Of a stretch of 64,000 nucleotides of DNA, positions 29,338 to 42,031 are shown piece after piece. The stretch lies in the NCBI GenBank assembly GCA_019242475.1, contig JAFAVK010000094.1, positions 1 through 64,000 on the forward strand, read 5' to 3'. Below the pieces are notes generated by a model. The model was not told the DNA's origin. It saw nothing but the letters and a program-made list of their open reading frames with translations, and did not search any database. Position 1 is the first letter of the stretch; each line of letters starts with the position of its first letter. Source of the DNA: Acidobacteriota bacterium (GTDB taxonomy: Bacteria; Acidobacteriota; Blastocatellia; Pyrinomonadales; Pyrinomonadaceae). Both the position numbers and the translations under genes were made by a program.

Positions 29338-30342
29338 ATGCCGAGGAATTTTCTGACAACCGCCGACTGGACGCGCGAGGAGCTTGAGGGCCTGCTCGCG
29401 GCGGCCGCGCGCTTGAAGAAGGGTGAGGACGCGTCGAAGCCGCTCGCCGGCAAGAGCGTCGGGCTCGTCTTCTTCAACCCGAGTTTGCGGACGCGCGCGT
29501 CGATGCAGGTCGGCGTGTACGAGCTGGGCGGGAACGCCGTCGTCTTGGAGCCGGGCGGGACGAGCTGGACGCTGGAGCACCGCGAGGGCGTCGTGATGGA
29601 CGGCGACAAGACCGAGCACGTCAAGGAGTTCGTGCGCGTGCTCGGGCGCTACACGGCGGCCGTCGGCGTGCGCACCTTCGCCGCGCTCAAGGACTGGAAG
29701 GAGGAGCGGCAAGACCCCGTGCTCGCCGCCTTCGCCCGGTACTCGGACGTGCCCGTCATCAACCTTGAGTCGGCGATGCATCACCCGTGTCAGGCGTTGG
29801 CGGACATGTTGACCGTGCGCGAGAAGCTGGGCGGGGGGCGCAAGCGCGTGCTGCTGACGTGGGCGTGGCACCCGAAGGCTCTGCCGATGGCGGTGCCGAA
29901 CAGCTTCGCGCTGGCGGCGGCGCAGATGGGGCACGACCTGACGATTGCGCACCCGCCCGGCTACGAGCTGGACGAAGACCTCATCCGCGAGGTCAACTCG
30001 CGCGCCTTCGACGCGGGCGCGACCGTCAACGTGACGCGCGACGTGGAGGAAGCCTTCGACGGCCAGCAGGTCGTCTACGCGAAGAGCTGGGGGAGCAAGG
30101 AGTTCTACGGGAGCCCGCAGGACGACCTGGAGGAGCGCGCGCCCTACCGCGGCGAGTGGATCGTGGACGCCCCGAAGATGGCGCGCACCGACGGCGCGGT
30201 CTTCCTGCACTGCCTCCCCGTCCGCCGCAACTGCATCGTCACCGACGAGGTGATTGATTCGCCGGCCTCCGTCGTCATCGACGAGGCCGAGAACCGCCTC
30301 CACGTACAGAAGGCCGTCATGGCGGCACTGCTCAAGGGGTAG
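29338..30342 (+). CDS. argF': N-acyl-ornithine carbamoyltransferase (AOTCase/SOTCase family)
   Basis: VFFNPSLRTRASMQVGVYELGGNAVVLEPGGTSWTLEHREGVVMDGDKTEHVKE; LTWAWHPKALPMAVPNSF; HCLPVRRNCIVTDEVIDSP; ENRLHVQKAVMAALL. Confidence 0.9.
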   Translation: MPRNFLTTADWTREELEGLLAAAARLKKGEDASKPLAGKSVGLVFFNPSLRTRASMQVGVYELGGNAVVLEPGGTSWTLEHREGVVMDGDKTEHVKEFVRVLGRYTAAVGVRTFAALKDWKEERQDPVLAAFARYSDVPVINLESAMHHPCQALADMLTVREKLGGGRKRVLLTWAWHPKALPMAVPNSFALAAAQMGHDLTIAHPPGYELDEDLIREVNSRAFDAGATVNVTRDVEEAFDGQQVVYAKSWGSKEFYGSPQDDLEERAPYRGEWIVDAPKMARTDGAVFLHCLPVRRNCIVTDEVIDSPASVVIDEAENRLHVQKAVMAALLKG

Positions 30343-30364
30343 AGCGAGGGAGGGAAGCGTGAGC

Positions 30365-31252
30365 ATGCATCAGCAACGGCTCGACCTGCTGCGCGAGGCG
30401 CTGCCCTACATCCAGCGGTTCAAGGGCAAGACGTTCGTGGTGAAGCTGTCGGGGAAGGTGACGGACGAGCCGGAGAACCTCGCGTCGCTCGCGGAGGAGC
30501 TGGCGCTCTTGCACCAGGTCGGCATCCGCGTCTGTGTCATCCACGGCGGCGGGAAGCAGTTGACCGAGCTGGCCGAGCTGATGGGGGTCGAGCAGACCAT
30601 CATCAACGGCCGCCGGGTCACGGACGACGCGACGCTCGACATGGCGAAGATGATCTTCGCCGGCAAGATTAATACGGACATCCTCGCCGCGCTGCGCCAG
30701 CGCGGGGTACACGCCGTGGGGTTGTCGGGCGTGGACGGCAACATCGTCCGCGCCGAGCGCCGCCCGCCCAAAGAGATCGTCAACCAGGAGACGGGCAAGA
30801 GCGAGCGCGTGGACTTCGGGCACGTCGGGGACGTGTTGGAGATCGACGACCGCCTGCTGCGCGTGCTCCTCGACCACGACTACCTGCCGGTCGTCTCCTC
30901 TTTGGGTGCGGACGACGAGGGGCGTGTCTTCAACATCAACGCCGACACCATCGCCGCCGAGATCGCCGTCCGGCTCGAAGCCGAGAAGCTGGTCATGCTC
31001 TCGGACGTGGACGGCATCTACCTCCGCCCCGGCGAGCAGGCGACGAAAATCTCCCGCCTCACGGCCGCCGAGGTCGAGGCGCTCATCCGCGACGGCGTCG
31101 CCACCGGCGGCATGATTCCGAAACTACAGAACATCACCGAGCTGCTGCGCCGCGGCGTCCGCAGCGCCCACATCATCAAAGGCTCCTTGCGCAACGCCCT
31201 CCTCTCCGAAGTCTTCACCGACGAGGGCACGGGCACGATGATCATCGCCTGA
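30365..31252 (+). CDS. argB: N-acetyl-(or N-succinyl-)glutamate kinase
   Basis: KTFVVKLSGKV; VCVIHGGGKQLTELAELMGVEQTIINGRRVTD; KLVMLSDVDGIY; GGMIPKLQN. Confidence 0.95.
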   Translation: MHQQRLDLLREALPYIQRFKGKTFVVKLSGKVTDEPENLASLAEELALLHQVGIRVCVIHGGGKQLTELAELMGVEQTIINGRRVTDDATLDMAKMIFAGKINTDILAALRQRGVHAVGLSGVDGNIVRAERRPPKEIVNQETGKSERVDFGHVGDVLEIDDRLLRVLLDHDYLPVVSSLGADDEGRVFNINADTIAAEIAVRLEAEKLVMLSDVDGIYLRPGEQATKISRLTAAEVEALIRDGVATGGMIPKLQNITELLRRGVRSAHIIKGSLRNALLSEVFTDEGTGTMIIA

Positions 31253-31300
31253 AGAACAATCGCCGCATCAGCAACGCCCTCCTGCGGCCCCGCGGATGAA

Positions 31301-31594
31301 ATCTGCGTTAACGCAACTACCATCTGCGTCAACGCAACTACCATCTGCGTCAACGCAACTGCCATCCGCGTTGACGCAACTGCCATCCGCGTTAACGCAA
31401 CTGCCATCCGCGTTAACGCAAACACCATCTGCGTCAACGCAGATGACAATTGCGTTAACGCAACTACCATCTGCGTTAACGCAACTACCATCTGCGTTGA
31501 CGCAACTACCATCTGCGTTGACGCAACTGACATCTGCGTTAACGCAGATTTCATCTGCGGGGCCGCAGATTCCATCTGCGGGCATGCGAACAAT
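31301..31594. repeat. Minisatellite: 14 in-phase units of 21 bp, each with a dyad centred on GCGTTAACGC
   Basis: Unit consensus ATCTGCGTTAACGCAACTACC; unit starts at 31301, 31322, 31343, 31364, 31385, 31406, 31427, 31448, 31469, 31490, 31511, 31532, 31553, 31574; degenerate units at both flanks. Confidence 0.95.
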
Positions 31595-31858
31595 GTCCGC
31601 GAGAGCGCAAATCTCCTTATCTATCTTACAGATACGGGCCGGCGTCCTGCGGGACTGACCAGCGGCCGGTTGAAAAAAGCTTGTCAGGACGGGCGAGTGG
31701 GGATAAAATCCGCCCGCCCAAGTCTCCGGCGCGACTCTCACCGCCACAAGGTCGCGCCCACGGGGGCAAGAACAGACAGGTCACTTGACGCGAACGCGGC
31801 GCTTCACGCCGAAACGCCGCACGACCTCAACCGCCCGCCTAACCAGGAGTGACTACCC

Positions 31859-32554
31859 ATGCCAATCCCGCGCACAGACAACGAGCTGATGGTCTGGCTC
31901 AACAACTTCTCGACCGGCTTCGCCGCGCACGCCGCCGCGCTCGGCTTCACCACGGCCGAAGTGAATGCAATCAACGCAGACGCCGCCATGGTGAGCTTCC
32001 TCATCGGAGACCTCGTCCCGACCTACAAGTTCGCCCTCAAGGCGTGCAGCACTTACAAAGAACGCATCATCACAGGCCCGCTCGGAAGCGCGGGCGGCCC
32101 GCCGCCGGGGACACCGACGACGGCCGTGGCGCCCGCGACCGTCCCGCCCGGCATCCTCGCGCGCCTGCGCACCCTCGTCCAGCGCATCCAACTCGCGCCC
32201 GCCTACACCGAAGAGATCGGCATCGCCCTCGGCATCACGGGAGCACAGGGCGGCGGGCCGTCCGCCCCGGTCTCGACGCCGAAGCCGACGCTCAAGGCGC
32301 GCTCGAACGGCCCCGGCACGTTGCAAGTCGATTTCACCAAGGAGAGATTCAACGGCGTGCTCGTCGAGAGCCGGCGCGCGGGCGAGGAGGGCTGGCAGCA
32401 GCTCGGGCTCGTCAGCTACAGCCCCTATCTCGACGGGCGCCCGCCGCTGGAGACCGGCAAGCCGGAGGTGAGAGAATTCCGCGCCCGCTACATCCTCCAC
32501 GACCAGGCCACGGGCGAGTGGTCGGACATCGTGACGGCCACCTTCGTCCCGTAG
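31859..32554 (+). CDS. Uncharacterised protein with C-terminal Fn3-like domain
   Basis: MPIPRTDNELMVWLNNFSTGFAAHAAALGFTTAEVNAINADAAM; proline-rich linker; beta-rich C-terminus (GVLVESRRAGEEGWQQLG...FRARYILHD). Confidence 0.6.
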   Translation: MPIPRTDNELMVWLNNFSTGFAAHAAALGFTTAEVNAINADAAMVSFLIGDLVPTYKFALKACSTYKERIITGPLGSAGGPPPGTPTTAVAPATVPPGILARLRTLVQRIQLAPAYTEEIGIALGITGAQGGGPSAPVSTPKPTLKARSNGPGTLQVDFTKERFNGVLVESRRAGEEGWQQLGLVSYSPYLDGRPPLETGKPEVREFRARYILHDQATGEWSDIVTATFVP

Positions 32555-32563
32555 TCGAGGCCG

Positions 32564-32704
32564 CCCGGGAGCGCGGGCATCCTGCCCGCCAAAGCGTGCC
32601 CCGGCACGCTTAGCAGCGAAGCGCCACCTCTCAACGTTGAGAGGTGGCGCTTCTTTGCATTCGCGCTGCGCGCTCATGGCGGGCAGGATGCCCGCGCTCC
32701 CGGG
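32564..32704. repeat. Nested palindromic element: 27-bp perfect IR enclosing two internal perfect hairpins
   Basis: Outer CCCGGGAGCGCGGGCATCCTGCCCGCC (32564-32590) / exact complement 32678-32704; inner 36-nt palindrome 32618-32653; AGCGTGCC-CC-GGCACGCT at ~32593-32610. Confidence 0.95.
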
Positions 32705-32722
32705 GGCTGTCGAATGTCTGCC

Positions 32723-33847
32723 TTAGTTGCTCCCCCTGTCGCGCATGTAGATCAGCTCTTCGACGGTGGGGGCGGTGCCGCGGGACTTGGCGCGGCGGAT
32801 GAAGTCGGAGGTGACGCCGTGGTCGCGCATGCGGATGAGCTGTTCGACCTGGAGGTGTGAGTAGCCGAGGTCTTGCAGCTCGCGGATGAACTCGACCGTG
32901 ACGCCGTGGTCGCGGATGTGTATGAGCTGTTCGAGCGAGAGCGAGTCGTAGCCCTCGGCGCGCAGCTTTTTGATGAAATCGGGCGTCACGCCGTGGTCGC
33001 GGACGCTGATGAGCCCGTCGAGCGAAGGCGTCTCGAAGCCCGCCGCCCGCAGCTCGCGGATGAAGGAGGGCGTGACGCCGTGGTCGCGCGTCCGCACCAG
33101 CTCCTCCGCCTGTAGGTCTCGGAAGCCCGCATCGCGCAGCTCGCCGACGTATTCGAGGCTGACCCCGTGGTCGCGCATCCGCACGAGCGCGTCGGCCGTG
33201 CCGAGCCGGTAGCCCAATCCGCTCAACCCGCGCACGTAGTCGGCGCGCACGCCGTGCTCGCCCATGCGGACGAGCTGTTCGAGCGTCGGCCGCTCGTAGC
33301 CCGCCGACTTCAGCTCGTCGAGCAGCGCGAGCCCGACCTCGGCCATCGCCAGCCGGAAGAGCTGCCGCGTGTCGGGCGTGCCGACGCCGCGCCGCGCCAA
33401 CTCGGCCGCGAAGCCCTGGTCGGGGACGAAGACGAAGTGGCCCGAGCCGTTCCCCTGCCGGAACCAGCCCTCGCAGGCGAACGTGCCCGCGTCCCGCCGC
33501 AGGTCGAAGCGGACGTTGGTGCCCGAGGCGCTGAGCGCCTGCTCGCGCGTCAGCCCTTGCAAAGACTCGGGCGCCACGTCGCGCGACGTGTTCCAGAAGC
33601 TCTCGTGCTTGCGCCCGTCCTGGCCCACGCGGTTCTCGTTGAAGCGCAGCGTGAGCGAAGTCTTCCCCCCGTCGGTCTGGTACTCGACGAGCCACTGCCC
33701 CTCGAAGCGCTCGGCCTGCGCCGCGGCGACGGGCGCGAGCCTGGGCGCGGCGAGCGGCGCGGAGAGCGCGAGCGCGACGAGCGCGCAGGTCAGGAACGCG
33801 AGCCGAACCGCGCGGACGCGCGCGGCGCGAAGGTTCTGCCACTTCAT
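32723..33847 (-). CDS. Exported protein with ~6 tandem 29-aa repeats ([IMV]RDHGVT..FI.EL...GY..L..EQLI.)
   Basis: Signal peptide; repeats such as VRDHGVTPDFIKKLRAEGYDSLSLEQLIH / IRDHGVTVEFIRELQDLGYSHLQVEQLIR. Confidence 0.75.
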   Translation of the reverse strand: MKWQNLRAARVRAVRLAFLTCALVALALSAPLAAPRLAPVAAAQAERFEGQWLVEYQTDGGKTSLTLRFNENRVGQDGRKHESFWNTSRDVAPESLQGLTREQALSASGTNVRFDLRRDAGTFACEGWFRQGNGSGHFVFVPDQGFAAELARRGVGTPDTRQLFRLAMAEVGLALLDELKSAGYERPTLEQLVRMGEHGVRADYVRGLSGLGYRLGTADALVRMRDHGVSLEYVGELRDAGFRDLQAEELVRTRDHGVTPSFIRELRAAGFETPSLDGLISVRDHGVTPDFIKKLRAEGYDSLSLEQLIHIRDHGVTVEFIRELQDLGYSHLQVEQLIRMRDHGVTSDFIRRAKSRGTAPTVEELIYMRDRGSN

Positions 33848-33987
33848 GTCGGTCTCTCCTGTTCGGGCGGATTCACGGGCGGCCGTTTGCAGGGAACACA
33901 CCGCCGCGCACCTGTTTGTGACAGGGGGCGGGCGCGGGTTTCAGTTTTTTTCACTCCCGCCGCCACGAGGATGAGAGAATCAGACGG

Positions 33988-35106
33988 ATGCGACGCCATA
34001 GCGGTCAGATGAGTTTGGTGCGTAGAGGGTCGGAGGGCGGGCCGCGCCCGTTCGCGCGGCGGCTTTTGCGCGAGTGGCGGCTGCGTGGCTGGCCCGTGCG
34101 CGGCGAGCGCGTGCTGTGCGCCGTCTCGGGCGGGGCGGACTCGACGGCGCTGCTGCTCGGGCTCGAAGAGTTGAAGCGCGGGGGGCTGCTCGGCGTGGAT
34201 TTGACGGCGGCGCACCTCGACCACGGGCTGCGCGGCGAGGCCGGCGCCGAAGACGCGCGCTGGGTGGAGGGGCTCGCGCGCGCGTACGGCTTCGAGTGCG
34301 TCGTCGGGCGCGCGGCCCTTTCGGAGGGGGCGCGTGAGAACCTTGAGCAGGCGGCGCGGCGCGCGCGTTACGAGTTCCTCGCCGAAGCGGCGCGCGCGTG
34401 CGGGGCGCGCGCGGTGCTCGCGGCGCACACGCTCGACGACCAGGCCGAGACCGTCCTGCTCCGCCTGCTGCGCGGGAGCGGCGCCGAAGGGCTCGCCGGC
34501 ATGGCGCCCGAGCGCGCGCTCGAAGCGGGAGGGGAAGTCCGCCTGCGCCGGCCGCTCCTGAGCTGGGCGCGCCGCGCCGACACCGAAGGCTTCTGCCGCG
34601 AGCGCGGCGTCGAGTTCCGCTCCGACGCGATGAACGAAGACGAACGCTTCGCGCGCGTGCGCGTGCGGCGCACGCTCCTGCCGCTGCTCGAAACCCTCAA
34701 CCCGCGCGCGGCCGAGACCCTGGCGCGCACGGCCGCCCTGCTGCGCGAAGACTCCGCCGCGCTCGACGCATTGGCCGCCGCGCTGCTCGCAGAGGCGCGC
34801 CCGGAAGTTGACGAAAGTGCTGGGGAAGGAACGTCGGAAGAGGCGGCGGCGCACCCTCTCAAAGTCGATGCGCTCAGGCGCGCGGCGCCCGCGCTCAGGC
34901 GCCGCGTCTTGCGGCTCTGGCTCGCGCGCGAGCGGGGCGATTTGCGCCGTCTCTCACGCGCACACCTGCTCGGCGTCGAACGTCTCCTCGAAGGCTCGCG
35001 CGGCGGCCGCGTCGCCGAACTCCCCGGCGGCGCCCGCGTCGAACGCCGCCGCAACCTCCTCCACTTCCGCCCCGCGGCGCAAAGAAAAATCGAGCACGGA
35101 ACATAA
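33988..35106 (+). CDS. tilS: tRNA(Ile)-lysidine synthetase
   Basis: VLCAVSGGADSTALLLGLEEL; AAHLDHGLRGE; AHTLDDQAETVLLRLLRGSG. Confidence 0.92.
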   Translation: MRRHSGQMSLVRRGSEGGPRPFARRLLREWRLRGWPVRGERVLCAVSGGADSTALLLGLEELKRGGLLGVDLTAAHLDHGLRGEAGAEDARWVEGLARAYGFECVVGRAALSEGARENLEQAARRARYEFLAEAARACGARAVLAAHTLDDQAETVLLRLLRGSGAEGLAGMAPERALEAGGEVRLRRPLLSWARRADTEGFCRERGVEFRSDAMNEDERFARVRVRRTLLPLLETLNPRAAETLARTAALLREDSAALDALAAALLAEARPEVDESAGEGTSEEAAAHPLKVDALRRAAPALRRRVLRLWLARERGDLRRLSRAHLLGVERLLEGSRGGRVAELPGGARVERRRNLLHFRPAAQRKIEHGT

Positions 35107-35128
35107 ACTCCTCTCCGGCCAGTGATCG

Positions 35129-35157
35129 TTGACGTGCAACCTCGGCGGGCGTATAAG
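35129..35157 (+). promoter_or_regulatory. Predicted promoter TTGACG-N17-TATAAG (copy 1)
   Basis: TTGACG 35129-35134, TATAAG 35152-35157. Confidence 0.7.
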
Positions 35158-35202
35158 ACGCCTATCGGGTAACCTCCGGCTGCTTAAAAAGTCTTAGTCA
35201 TC

Positions 35203-35238
35203 ATGGGCTCCGCCAGGCTCACCAATCTCTTGAAGTAA
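35203..35238 (+). CDS. Leader ORF MGSARLTNLLK (copy 1)
   Basis: ATGGGCTCCGCCAGGCTCACCAATCTCTTGAAGTAA, 9 nt before the downstream ATG; near-identical copy at 36512. Confidence 0.5.
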   Translation: MGSARLTNLLK

Positions 35239-35247
35239 GGAGACGCC

Positions 35248-36330
35248 ATGAACGTCCGCAGACCAGGCCGCCCCTTCCGCCGCAAAAACCTCTTCGGCGC
35301 ATTCATCGTCCCTGTGCTCTCGCTCGTCACGTTGGCGGGGCGCGCGCCGGGTGCCGGGTATCCGCGGCCGCAGGGCGGAGGGGGCGCGGTGCGAGTCGTC
35401 CCCTCAGACATGGATATGTGCGCCGCGCCCGCGCGCCCCGGTGATGCCTGGGACGGGTTCTGCCTTCGCGGAAAGGTCAAAGCCCTCACGGATGAGTTGA
35501 GGGCGGCGCGGGTAGAGGGTGGCCGTGTGGAGGACGGAGAGCTTATAGAAATAGTCAAAGAGAGCTTCGACGGGCGCGGCCGACGCACCCTGCGCGAAAT
35601 GAGCAGCAACCACCCCGGCCCGGTCGGCGCGGCCTTCAGCAAACTCGTTTACAGCTACGACCCGAGCGGGCGCATGACCGGCTGGATGTCTTACGAGGCG
35701 GGGAGCACTGTGCCGGAATTGGTCGTCGTCCTTTCGTACGACGAGCGCGGTAACAGGGTCAGGGCGGAAGCGACGGGCGCGAAGCCGGGCGCGCGGTACG
35801 TCCAGGAGTTCACCTACGACGCAGGGGGGCGGCTGGTCGGGGACAGTTTCAGCCGCCTCACGGACGGCGGTTGGCAAACGCACAGGCAGGTCGTCACCTT
35901 TGAAGGGGCGGTGGCTCACGTCCGCGTTTACTCCCCCGACGGCGCGCTGGCGTCGAGGGGAACGACCCTCAGCGACGGGCGCGGCCACCTGCTCGGCGAA
36001 GAGGGGTACCGCGTCAACGCTCAGGGCGAAGAAGAACTCGACAGAAAGGTCACGTACCGGTACGACCCGAAGGGACGGCTGACGGAGGTCATCTACCAAC
36101 GGGCGGAAGAGAGGCTCGGCGCGCGGGCCGTCTACGAATACGACGAGAGCGGCAACGTGACCTCCCTGACGAGGTACAACGCCGACGGGAGTTTCGCCGC
36201 GAGCGGACACCGCGAGTACGAGTACGACGCGGCCGGGAACTGGGTGAGGCGCGTCGATTCCGCGCGGAGCTCGGAGGGCGCCGCGCCCGCGCCGTACCTG
36301 GTCGAACGCCGCCACATCACCTACTACTAA
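35248..36330 (+). CDS. Exported YD/RHS-repeat-like protein
   Basis: Signal-like N-terminus; YSYDPSGRMTGWMSYEAG, YRYDPKGRLTEVIYQ, YEYDESGNVTSLTRYNADG, YEYDAAGNWVRRV. Confidence 0.75.
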   Translation: MNVRRPGRPFRRKNLFGAFIVPVLSLVTLAGRAPGAGYPRPQGGGGAVRVVPSDMDMCAAPARPGDAWDGFCLRGKVKALTDELRAARVEGGRVEDGELIEIVKESFDGRGRRTLREMSSNHPGPVGAAFSKLVYSYDPSGRMTGWMSYEAGSTVPELVVVLSYDERGNRVRAEATGAKPGARYVQEFTYDAGGRLVGDSFSRLTDGGWQTHRQVVTFEGAVAHVRVYSPDGALASRGTTLSDGRGHLLGEEGYRVNAQGEEELDRKVTYRYDPKGRLTEVIYQRAEERLGARAVYEYDESGNVTSLTRYNADGSFAASGHREYEYDAAGNWVRRVDSARSSEGAAPAPYLVERRHITYY

Positions 36331-36370
36331 ACCGGAGGGAATTCGGCCGCCGCGACGGGCGGCGGGTTTC

Positions 36371-36401
36371 CGGGGAAAGAGGTTGAAAATGGCGGCGGCC
36401 G
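36371..36401 (+). repeat. 31-nt intergenic motif CGGGGAAAGAGGTTGAAAATGGCGGCGGCCG (copy 1)
   Basis: 30/31 identical to 38694-38724. Confidence 0.85.
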
Positions 36402-36437
36402 CGTCGCCGAACGCCCGGCAGCTTCAACTTCTTAAGC

Positions 36438-36466
36438 TTGACGCCCCGCCGCGGCGGGCGTATAAG
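36438..36466 (+). promoter_or_regulatory. Predicted promoter TTGACG-N17-TATAAG (copy 2)
   Basis: TTGACG 36438-36443, TATAAG 36461-36466; both copies followed by leader ATG at +51 from the first T of TATAAG. Confidence 0.7.
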
Positions 36467-36511
36467 TCAGCCGTCGCTCGCACCGCCCCGCACCTCAATG
36501 CATCGGTCGTC

Positions 36512-36555
36512 ATGGGCTCCGCCAAGCTCACCAGCCTCTTGAAAGGAGAGACGCC

Positions 36556-36559
<4 letters not shown>
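36512..36559 (+). CDS. Leader ORF MGSAKLTSLLKGETP (copy 2), stop overlaps next start (ATGA)
   Basis: ATGGGCTCCGCCAAGCTCACCAGCCTCTTGAAAGGAGAGACGCCATGA. Confidence 0.5.
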
Positions 36560-38625
<2,066 letters not shown>

Positions 38626-38650
38626 GGGCTTTGAAGGCCGCCGCCGGAAG

Positions 38651-38693
38651 AAGGCCGCCCGCCGACGCCTCGCAGGTCGGCGGGCGGCCTTTT
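38651..38693 (+). terminator. Rho-independent terminator
   Basis: AAGGCCGCCCGCCGAC-GCCTCGCAG-GTCGGCGGGCGGCCTT + TT, 16-bp perfect stem. Confidence 0.8.
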
Positions 38694-38724
38694 CGGGGAA
38701 AAAGGTTGAAAATGGCGGCGGCCG
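38694..38724 (+). repeat. 31-nt intergenic motif (copy 2)
   Basis: CGGGGAAAAAGGTTGAAAATGGCGGCGGCCG; 30/31 identical to 36371-36401. Confidence 0.85.
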
Positions 38725-38932
38725 AACCTACAATCGGGGAGGCGTCCTCGCGGGCGGCAGAAGGCGCAACGGCGCGCGCGCCGTGGGCATCCAAACCAGG
38801 CCCGACTGCCGTATCAAAACAGCGGCTCGCTCCCTGAAAGTTGGCGGCCGGGCGTTGCATTTCGAGGGGTTCGGCGGGGAGCGACAAAAGGCGCCGTTTG
38901 GGTTATCATCGGCGTCGGAGGCGTAGAAGATT

Positions 38933-40858
<1,926 letters not shown>

Positions 40859-40865
40859 AGCGCGG

Positions 40866-40916
40866 GTAAAGGGGAAAAGTTAAAGGGGAAGGGGATTTCA
40901 AGCCTCTTCCCCTTTT
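40866..40916. repeat. Heptamer-type intergenic inverted repeat (AAAGGGG family) ftsH/caspase-like
   Basis: TAAAGGGGAAAAGTTAAAGGGGAAGGGG...CCTCTTCCCCTTTT. Confidence 0.7.
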
Positions 40917-40929
40917 CGTCATTCCTGAC

Positions 40930-42018
40930 ATGAAAGTGAAAGCAATCCTCCCTCTGCTCTTCATCGTCGGACTGCTCGCGTCCGCGCTGACGCCGCGCGC
41001 GGCGCGCTCGCAGCAGCGCGGCCCCGGAGCCGTCCAGGCGGCGCCTCCGGCCGGCGGCCCCTACTACGCACTGGTCATCGGCGACGGAGATTATCTCTCC
41101 CTGCCGAAGCTCGGGACGGCCGCGAGGGACGCGCGCGCGGTCGAGCGCGTGCTGCGCGAGTCGTACGGCTTCCAGACCAGGCTGCTCGTCAACGCCACGC
41201 GCCCGGAGATCGTCGCGGCGCTGTCGGGCTACAGGCGCACGCTCGGCGCGGACGCGAGCTTGCTCGTCTACTACGCGGGGCACGGGTACAGGGACGCCGC
41301 GGCCGAAAAGGCTTACTGGCTGCCGTCGGACGCGACGCGCGAAGACGTGTCCAAACGGCTCGACGCGGACGAGATGACGAACGGCATCCGCGCCGTCCCG
41401 GCCCGCCACGTCCTCGTCGTCTCGGACAGTTGCTACTCGGGCACCCTGCCGTACGTGCTCAGCGCCCCGCCGGCGAGCCCGGCCGAGCGCGAACGGTTCC
41501 TGCAAAAGATGGCCGCGGGGCGCTCGCGCACGCTGTTGGCCTCGGGCGGCGACGAGCCCCTGGCGGACGACGGCGGCCACTCCGTCTTCGCCGCCGCACT
41601 CCTGCGCGGCCTGCGCGAGATGGTCGGGCCGCGGTTCACGGCCTCCGAACTGTTCGTCGGCTACGTCCTGAGCCCCGTCGCCGGCCGCGCCGGCCGGATA
41701 CCCGCCTACAACCCGCTCCGCAACTCCGGCCACGAAGGCGGCGACTTCGTCTTCACGCGGATTAAACCCCCCGCCGTCCCAGGGTCTTGCGATGACCTGG
41801 AAGTTGAGGCGAAGCTGTACCGGACATTTCTCGACAACTACAAGAACACCCCCGAACAGCAGAAGGTCGCCTACGAGGCGGGCAAGGAGTACATCTCCAG
41901 GTACGAAAGCTGTCCGAGGGAGAGTGATAAAACCGTCGTCGCTTTCGTACGGAATTGGGTGAACAAGTACGAGAAGGCCGTCAGGGAGTGGGAGCGGTGG
42001 CACAAACAACAGCCTTGA
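40930..42018 (+). CDS. Exported caspase-like (peptidase C14) protein
   Basis: Signal peptide; YYALVIGDGDYLSLPKLGTAARDARAVERVLRESYGF; LLVYYAGHG (His) and VVSDSCYSGTL (Cys). Confidence 0.85.
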   Translation: MKVKAILPLLFIVGLLASALTPRAARSQQRGPGAVQAAPPAGGPYYALVIGDGDYLSLPKLGTAARDARAVERVLRESYGFQTRLLVNATRPEIVAALSGYRRTLGADASLLVYYAGHGYRDAAAEKAYWLPSDATREDVSKRLDADEMTNGIRAVPARHVLVVSDSCYSGTLPYVLSAPPASPAERERFLQKMAAGRSRTLLASGGDEPLADDGGHSVFAAALLRGLREMVGPRFTASELFVGYVLSPVAGRAGRIPAYNPLRNSGHEGGDFVFTRIKPPAVPGSCDDLEVEAKLYRTFLDNYKNTPEQQKVAYEAGKEYISRYESCPRESDKTVVAFVRNWVNKYEKAVREWERWHKQQP

Positions 42019-42031
42019 CGGGTGAGCACGC

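Noticed and set aside
31301-31594. CRISPR array
   Set aside because: Units are 21 bp and contiguous with no unique spacers, and no cas genes are present.
31268-31747. Minus-strand 159-aa CVNADGS-repeat ORF and plus-strand 120-aa ALTQLPS-repeat ORF over the 21-bp array
   Set aside because: Open frames follow automatically from a stop-free 21-bp repeat; no clear ribosome site or non-repeat conserved domain. Kept as a repeat, not a CDS.
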